This document shows, piece by piece, positions 5,359-9,249 of a stretch of 9,249 nucleotides of DNA; the stretch's first letter is position 1, and each line of letters opens with the position of its first letter. Under the pieces are notes generated by a model. That model ran no database searches. It was given only the letters and a program-made list of their open reading frames with translations, and was not told where the DNA came from. This DNA comes from Actinomycetota bacterium (GTDB taxonomy: Bacteria > Actinomycetota > Actinomycetes > S36-B12 > UBA10799), in assembly GCA_030837445.1 (NCBI GenBank), contig JAUPKM010000570.1, positions 1 through 9,249 on the forward strand, written 5' to 3'. The translations under genes were made by a program, and so were the position numbers.

Positions 5359-5576
5359 CCGATCAGGAGCCGCAGTTCGGCAGCATCGGCTGCCACCAGC
5401 AGCGCGGTGAGCCTGTCCAGCACCTCGGGGTTCTGCCGCAGCGCGGCGAAGGTGTAGGTCTCATCGGGAGTTCCGCACGAGTCACGGTTCCAGGCGTTGC
5501 GGAACAGCATCACGACCGCCTCGTCAGGGTCCACGTCGATCTGATCATCGGTGTGGGGGACGGCGAACGACGGCAC
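5355..5576 (-). CDS. Small hypothetical protein, 73 aa
   Basis: I do not recognise this protein. It is acidic, with a disordered-looking start (PHTDDQIDVDPDE), a single Cys in RDSCGTPDETYT, and a C-terminal half rich in Leu and Ala that should form one or two amphipathic helices (NPEVLDRLTALLVAADAAEL). There is no signal peptide or TM segment. Reality as a gene is supported by sensible composition, by a GTG start exactly 6 nt from a TANNNT element (TAACCT), and by its tail-to-tail fit with the receptor-like gene: its TAA and the other gene's TAG share the tetramer TTAG (5355-5358). Function is unknown. Confidence 0.65.
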   Translation of the reverse strand: MPSFAVPHTDDQIDVDPDEAVVMLFRNAWNRDSCGTPDETYTFAALRQNPEVLDRLTALLVAADAAELRLLIG

Positions 5577-5582
5577 CTGGCC

Positions 5583-5588
5583 AGGTTA
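5583..5588 (-). promoter_or_regulatory. Putative -10 element of the 73-aa gene (leaderless type)
   Basis: On the minus strand TAACCT, within GGATAACCT, ends 6 nt before the GTG at 5574-5576. Spacer GGCCAG. There is no Shine-Dalgarno. A TTGCCG lies about 20 nt upstream, a poor -35 at best. Confidence 0.45.
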
Positions 5589-5635
5589 TCCGGGCGGCCG
5601 CCGACCGTCGGCAAGTCGGTGGTTGACTGCCACGC

Positions 5636-5828
5636 ATGCCTGATCTCAGCCGCCGCAGACTCCTGGCCGCGGCAGGTCCGAGCGCCGCGGGGCTGACCCG
5701 ATCCCGAGTTACAGGACTGGGCCCACGCCTACTACGGCGACAACCTGATCCGGCTCCAGGGCGTCAAAGCGCAGTGGGATCCCGACGCCGTGTTCAGCCA
5801 CCATCAGGGTGTGCCGCTCCCCCGCTGA
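5636..5828 (+). pseudogene. Remnant of a Tat-exported FAD-binding (BBE-type) oxidoreductase
   Basis: Both ends of a gene survive, and nearly all of its middle is gone. From the ATG at 5636 the frame reads MPDLSRRRLLAAAGPSAAGL, a twin-arginine signal start (SRRRLL then an Ala-rich core). From 5697, in another frame and ending at TGA 5826-5828, it reads PDPELQDWAHAYYGDNLIRL, then GVKAQWDPDAVFSHHQGVPL. This matches the C-terminal berberine-bridge-enzyme (BBE) segment of FAD-linked oxidases, typically W..YYG.N..RL..VK..YDP...F...Q..P. Full-length members are about 450-500 residues, so some 400 codons appear to be deleted, with the junction near 5690-5700 and a frame change. TGA at 5694-5696 closes the C-terminal frame upstream. 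No FAD-binding domain is left and no function is expected. Confidence 0.72.
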
Positions 5829-5856
5829 ATCGGACCGCCGCCCGGCGCGTCGGCTT

Positions 5857-7248
5857 TCAGGCCTTGCGCACCGCCCGGGCCACCCCGATCGTCGTCGCCG
5901 CCATCAACAGACCGGTGATGACCGCAGTACCGGTCATCGCGGTGGTGAAGCCGCCGGTGTCGACCGCGGCGGTCAGGTTCGCCGACGTCCCGGTCGCGAT
6001 CAGATACAGGATCGACACCAGGCTTCCGCTGATCGCGATACCCAGCGCGTTGCCCAGTTCGAAGGCCGTCTCGGCGATGCCGGTCGCCGCACCGACCCGG
6101 TCTTCGCTGGCGCTGGTCAGGACGAGGTCGTTGGCACTGGTGTTCACCAGTGCGAACGAGAAGCCGACCATCATCAGCGGCAGCACCATCGCCGGGTAGG
6201 ACACCCCGATGGTCAGCCCGAGCAGCACCAGGCCGGCAGCGCCCACCCCGAGACCGAGCAGCAACACCCGCCGATGCCCCCACCGCCGGATGAGGCGGCC
6301 GGTGTTGGGGGCGGTCAGCATGGCGACCAGCGAGTCCGGCAGCAGCGCCATCCCGGACTGCAACGGCGAGAAGTCGCTGACCTGACGCAGGTAGATCGGG
6401 ATGAAGAACAGCGCGCCGACGTTGGCGAACACCGTCAGCAGTTGAGCGACGATCGCGGCGCTGAACTTCGCCTCCCGGAACAGCCCGATGTCCAGGAGTG
6501 GGACCGTCATGCGGCGTTGTCGGCGCAGGAACACCCACAACAGTGCGCCGCCGAGCAGAATCGCCGGGTAGGCCGGCCAGAACCGCAGGCCGGCATGGGC
6601 CAACTCGGTGATCCCGTAGACCACCCCGAGGATGCCCACTGTGGAGTAGACCACCGACATCGGATCCAGGGGATGGTCCGACTCGCTGCGGGCCTCGGGC
6701 AGCACCCAGGCGCCGACTCCCACGATCAGCGCCACCACCGGCAGGTTCACCAGAAGCACTGAACCCCAATAGAAATGCTCCAGCAGCAGTCCGGCCACCG
6801 TCGGCCCCAGCGCCGCACCACCGGCCCCGCTCGCGCTCCAGATCCCCACCGCACGGGTGCGCTGCCGGGAGTCGGTGAACACGGTTCGCAGCAGGGCCAG
6901 CGTCGGCGGCATCAAACCGGCGCCGGCGACGCCCTGCAGCACCCGGGCGGTGATGAGAAACTCCGCAGTCGGCGCCATCGCCGCCGCCCCGGTGGCCATG
7001 CCGAAGGAGACGGCGGCAATCAGAAACAGACGCTTACGCCCGAACCGGTCCCCGATGTTACCCATCGTGACCAGCAGGCCGGCGAGCACGAAGGAGTAAA
7101 TATCGCCGATCCAGAGGATCTGGTTGTAGCTCGGTTGCAACTGCTCGGTGATGGACGGCACCGCGACGCTGATCACGGTGCCGTCGATGGCCACCATGAA
7201 CACCGCCAGGCTCAGCACAAACAGCGCCGCCGACTGGCGTCGAGTCAT
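5857..7248 (-). CDS. MFS multidrug efflux transporter, DHA2 (QacA/SmvA/LfrA-like) family
   Basis: A 463-aa, very hydrophobic protein with about 14 predicted TM helices. Family motifs in order: TM1 motif D1 as AIDGTVISVAVP with Asp22; motif A GNIGDRFGRKRL (63-74) in the TM2-TM3 loop; motif B R102 VLQG and GLMPPT; motif C GGAALGPTVAG (143-153) in TM5, typical of proton-coupled exporters. The stretches around WIGDIYSFVLAGLL and LLEHFYWGSV resemble M. smegmatis LfrA and SmvA/QacA pumps, which export cationic drugs and dyes; the actual substrate is unknown. The ATG at 7246-7248 is preferred over upstream starts because the extension is Arg/Pro-rich, not membrane-like, and overlaps the upstream gene. 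It begins 19 nt after the dehydrogenase stop with no clear Shine-Dalgarno, so co-transcription and coupled translation are likely. Confidence 0.9.
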   Translation of the reverse strand: MTRRQSAALFVLSLAVFMVAIDGTVISVAVPSITEQLQPSYNQILWIGDIYSFVLAGLLVTMGNIGDRFGRKRLFLIAAVSFGMATGAAAMAPTAEFLITARVLQGVAGAGLMPPTLALLRTVFTDSRQRTRAVGIWSASGAGGAALGPTVAGLLLEHFYWGSVLLVNLPVVALIVGVGAWVLPEARSESDHPLDPMSVVYSTVGILGVVYGITELAHAGLRFWPAYPAILLGGALLWVFLRRQRRMTVPLLDIGLFREAKFSAAIVAQLLTVFANVGALFFIPIYLRQVSDFSPLQSGMALLPDSLVAMLTAPNTGRLIRRWGHRRVLLLGLGVGAAGLVLLGLTIGVSYPAMVLPLMMVGFSFALVNTSANDLVLTSASEDRVGAATGIAETAFELGNALGIAISGSLVSILYLIATGTSANLTAAVDTGGFTTAMTGTAVITGLLMAATTIGVARAVRKA

Positions 7249-7267
7249 GAGGAACGTTGCCGCAGCG

Positions 7268-8491
7268 TTACCGGGGCGCGGGGGTGCGTTCCTGGATCTT
7301 CCACTCCTGGCCGTAGCCATCGCGCAGCAGATCGAGGAACGGCACGGCGTCGAAGGCCTCCGGACCGAGCACGCCCGCACCCGACCAGGCCCCGGTGGAC
7401 AGAAGTTCAAGGGCGACAACGGGATTCATAGCCGTCTGCCACACCACCGCCTGCGCCTTGTACTCCTTCATGGTCCAGGCGTTGTCAGCGACGTGGTACA
7501 GGTAAACGTCACGGGGCTTGCCGTCCTTGCCGGTGCCGCTCACCCACAGGCCGGCGCAGGTCTTGCCGGTCATCTTCGGCCCCAACGCAATCGGGTCGGG
7601 CAGGCAGGCTGCCACCACATCACGCGGGCTCACCGACACGTCGCGTACCTTCACCGGTTCCGTGCGGTCCAGGCCCAGCTTGTTGAGCACCTTGAGCACC
7701 TCGATGAACTCGTCACCGAGGCCGAACTTGAAGGTGACCCGCTTGGCGTCCACCCACCGCGGCATCAGAAGCACCTCTTCGTGCTCGACGTTGACGCACT
7801 CCACCGGACCGATACCGTCCGGGAAGTCGAACACCTCCGGCTCGCTGAACGGCGCGGTGGTGAACCAGCCGCGGTCCTTCTCCCAGATCACCGGCGGATT
7901 CAGGCACTCCTCGATGACGGTCCAGATCGAGAACGACGGCGCGAAGTCGTAGCCCTCGACCACCAGATTGGACGCATCGCGCACGCCCATCTCGTCGATC
8001 TCGGAGAACAGGTGATCGGCTGCGTAGCGGGCGAACACATCGGCCAGGCCGGGCTCCACACCGATGCCGACCAGGGCCAGCTGTCCGGCGGCCTCCCACT
8101 CACCGGCCTTGGCGAACTGGTCGTCTCCGAGTTTGACGTGGGCCAGTTCGAAGGGCTTCTCCGGGTGCCGGTGCGAGAGACTCATCGCGGTGTCCAGATA
8201 GCCGGCGCCGGCGGCGAACGCGCCGTTGAAGATCGGCAACACGAAACGGGGGTCCACCACGTTCAGCACATGGGTGATGCCGTGCTCGCGGCACGCATCG
8301 GTGACGGCCTGCTCGCTGGAGGCGTCCAGCCCGATACCGCTGAATCGGGCGTCGCCGATCCGGGCGACCAGGTCCGAAGCGCGGGCGCCGTCATAATCGG
8401 CAATCAGGTAGTGCTCGAAGAAGTCTCGGCGGGCGGCGATCAGGGCGGCTGAGGATCCGACGCCACCGGCGCCGATCTGAAGGATGCGCAT
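7268..8491 (-). CDS. Saccharopine dehydrogenase family protein (Lys9-like NAD(P)-dependent enzyme)
   Basis: A 407-aa oxidoreductase. The N-terminal Rossmann motif is GAGGVG (7-12) in MRILQIGAGGVGSS, followed by an acidic LIADYD at the second strand. THVLNVVDPRF and GAGYLDTAMSL match the middle of the Lys9/COG1748 fold, and GVEPGLADVFARYAAD matches the segment before the substrate domain. The length fits saccharopine reductase, lysine 6-dehydrogenase and carboxynorspermidine synthase relatives, all of which act on amino groups; I cannot choose among them. The ATG at 8489-8491 is preferred over a longer frame because it puts the Rossmann strand at the N-terminus, where the family has it, and because TACGAT lies 7 nt upstream. 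It heads an apparent operon with the MFS pump and diverges from an amino acid permease, which suggests a role in amino acid or amine metabolism. Confidence 0.87.
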   Translation of the reverse strand: MRILQIGAGGVGSSAALIAARRDFFEHYLIADYDGARASDLVARIGDARFSGIGLDASSEQAVTDACREHGITHVLNVVDPRFVLPIFNGAFAAGAGYLDTAMSLSHRHPEKPFELAHVKLGDDQFAKAGEWEAAGQLALVGIGVEPGLADVFARYAADHLFSEIDEMGVRDASNLVVEGYDFAPSFSIWTVIEECLNPPVIWEKDRGWFTTAPFSEPEVFDFPDGIGPVECVNVEHEEVLLMPRWVDAKRVTFKFGLGDEFIEVLKVLNKLGLDRTEPVKVRDVSVSPRDVVAACLPDPIALGPKMTGKTCAGLWVSGTGKDGKPRDVYLYHVADNAWTMKEYKAQAVVWQTAMNPVVALELLSTGAWSGAGVLGPEAFDAVPFLDLLRDGYGQEWKIQERTPAPR

Positions 8492-8498
8492 GCCGCGA

Positions 8499-8504
8499 AT
8501 CGTA
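8499..8504 (-). promoter_or_regulatory. Putative -10 element of the dehydrogenase-MFS operon (leaderless type)
   Basis: On the minus strand TACGAT fits TANNNT exactly and ends 7 nt before the ATG (spacer TCGCGGC). There is no Shine-Dalgarno in the spacer and no good -35. Confidence 0.45.
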
Positions 8505-8580
8505 GGCCAACCAAGCGCTCCGCATGCGGCGTCCGAACACGTTGATCGGAGAAACTTGCCCCCGATTCCGGGCCGCCATG

Positions 8581-8650
8581 TGGGTCGGCCCCATGGTTCT
8601 CCACACCCGAGAGCGCATCGGGCAACAGTCCGGCGGCAAAGGCCGACCCA
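8581..8650. promoter_or_regulatory. Widely spaced 10-bp inverted repeat in the divergent dehydrogenase / permease region
   Basis: TGGGTCGGCC (8581-8590) is the exact reverse complement of GGCCGACCCA (8641-8650). CCATGG also occurs at both places (8591-8596 and 8648-8653). The arms are 60 bp apart from start to start, and the right arm ends 3 nt before the permease -10. This would suit a regulator that bridges two half-sites or loops DNA. Confidence 0.4.
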
Positions 8651-8653
8651 TGG

Positions 8654-8659
8654 CACAAT
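8654..8659 (+). promoter_or_regulatory. Putative -10 element of the permease gene (leaderless type)
   Basis: CACAAT matches TANNNT at all but the first base and ends 6 nt before the ATG at 8666. The spacer CCGCCA has no Shine-Dalgarno. The nearby ATG at 8650 is out of frame. Confidence 0.35.
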
Positions 8660-8665
8660 CCGCCA

Positions 8666-9249
8666 ATGGCCGAAGAGGAAAACCTCGATCCCCCAATGCA
8701 CGACCTGAAGTCCAAGGGCCTGAAGAAGGGCTCAGTGTCGTTGATCGGGGCGGTGTCGATCGGGCTCGCGGCTACCGCGCCGGCCTACTCGCTGACCGGG
8801 GCGCTGGGCCACGGCGCCGCCCAAGCGGGCTATCAGTTGCCGGTGATCTTCATCATCGCGGTCGTTCCGATGTACTTCGTGGCGCTGGCTTACAAGCACC
8901 TGACCGATGCGGCACCCGACGCCGGCACCGTGTTCACCTGGGGCTCCAAGGCGATCGCCCCGCACATCGGCTGGATCGGCGGGTATGCGCTGCTGCTCTC
9001 CAGCGTCCTGGCCGGGGTCGGCGCCGCCGGGATCACCGTCAACGCCGTCACCGTCGCGCTGGGCCTGGAGGACACGTCGAACTGGGTGCAGCTCGCCATC
9101 GCCGCGACCTTCATCCTGATCACCACCTGGCTCGTCGCCCGCGGGGCGGAGGAGTCATCGCGAACGACGCTGCTGCTCACGATCATCCAGTACGGCGGGC
9201 TGATCCTGTTCGCCGCCATCCTGCTGATCAACGTGATCCGCCGGGAGAA
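8666..9249 (+). CDS. APC-superfamily amino acid permease, 5' part (cut by the window edge)
   Basis: 194 codons are present with no stop. A charged cytoplasmic N-terminus (MAEEENLDPPMHDLKSKGLKKG) is followed by TM1 with SIGLAATAPAYSL (31-43), the unwound substrate-binding helix typical of APC transporters. TM2 is about 59-77. DAAPDAGTVFTWGSKAIAP (81-99) is the family's loop before TM3, then IGWIGGYALLLSS. Two to three more hydrophobic segments follow, near 105-140 and 145-160, and a further one ends close to the cut. The family imports amino acids, sometimes amines or polyamines, by proton or cation symport. Divergence from a Lys9-like dehydrogenase across 174 nt suggests that uptake and oxidation of one substrate may be controlled together. 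The start codon has no Shine-Dalgarno and lies at leaderless distance from CACAAT. Confidence 0.9.
   Translation, partial: MAEEENLDPPMHDLKSKGLKKGSVSLIGAVSIGLAATAPAYSLTGALGHGAAQAGYQLPVIFIIAVVPMYFVALAYKHLTDAAPDAGTVFTWGSKAIAPHIGWIGGYALLLSSVLAGVGAAGITVNAVTVALGLEDTSNWVQLAIAATFILITTWLVARGAEESSRTTLLLTIIQYGGLILFAAILLINVIRRE

Noticed and set aside
5809..6769. Long open frames on both strands inside the MFS gene
   Set aside because: They are Arg/Gln/Gly-rich shadows of the transporter, without membrane segments or motifs.
7249..7419. Upstream in-frame extension of the MFS gene
   Set aside because: The extra 57 residues are Arg/Pro/Ser/Cys-rich, not membrane-like, and overlap the dehydrogenase coding end. 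The ATG at 7248 directly precedes TM1 as in the family.
7148..8452. Long open frame on the plus strand opposite the dehydrogenase
   Set aside because: It is His/Arg/Gly-rich with no family features, while the minus strand encodes a clear Lys9-like enzyme. GC-rich DNA keeps antisense frames open.
8492..8701. Upstream in-frame extension of the dehydrogenase gene
   Set aside because: The extension would overlap the start of the divergent permease and put 70 unrelated residues before the Rossmann strand, which in this family begins at the N-terminus.
1..9249. tRNA or rRNA genes, CRISPR arrays, insertion sequences, phage attachment sites
   Set aside because: No cloverleaf-like segments, regularly spaced repeats, transposase or integrase coding, or long terminal inverted repeats were seen. 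The tandem repeats are short and too few for CRISPR.

Overview
The window is high-GC actinobacterial DNA, most likely from a Mycobacteriaceae member (a Mycolicibacterium/Mycobacterium-type genome). The reasons are an F420-type LLM oxidoreductase; a convergent pair of an AofH-like flavin amine oxidase and an Hpx-like alpha/beta hydrolase, which matches M. tuberculosis Rv3170 (aofH) / Rv3171c (hpx); a QacA/LfrA-type MFS pump; an LGFP-repeat lipoprotein; a small four-cysteine exported protein; and frequent starts without a Shine-Dalgarno sequence that sit 6-7 nt downstream of a TANNNT-like -10 element, as in mycobacterial leaderless transcripts. The species is not identified.

Layout: (1) 1-411, minus, 5' part of an LLM-class oxidoreductase, divergent from (2) 491-1828, plus, a flavin amine oxidase. 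(3) 1864-2811, minus, an alpha/beta hydrolase convergent with it; the junction holds three copies of a decamer that carries both stop codons. (4) 2812-3103, an unusually AT-rich regulatory region with two tandem repeat arrays and inverted repeats. (5) 3104-3805, plus, a lipoprotein with an Ala/Ser linker and LGFP repeats. (6) 3878-4216, plus, a small exported Cys protein. (7) 4267-5358, plus, a protein with the architecture of a prokaryotic ionotropic glutamate receptor, in which the place of the pore loop is taken by a 4 x 5-residue repeat. (8) 5355-5576, minus, a 73-aa hypothetical overlapping the previous gene by 4 bp. (9) 5636-5828, plus, the remains of a Tat-exported FAD/BBE oxidoreductase. 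(10) 5857-7248 and 7268-8491, minus, an MFS pump and a saccharopine-dehydrogenase-like enzyme in one likely operon, divergent from (11) an APC amino-acid permease that runs off the end (8666-9249).

Functional reading: the right end looks like an amino-acid or amine uptake and oxidation module (APC permease, NAD(P)-dependent dehydrogenase, exporter). The left end is the conserved amine oxidase/hydrolase pair. The middle is an envelope segment of three consecutive exported or membrane proteins on the same strand, two of which have their own leaderless-type promoter. No tRNA, rRNA, IS element, integrase or CRISPR array was seen. The strongest lead is the receptor-like membrane protein at 4267-5358 that lacks a recognisable selectivity filter.
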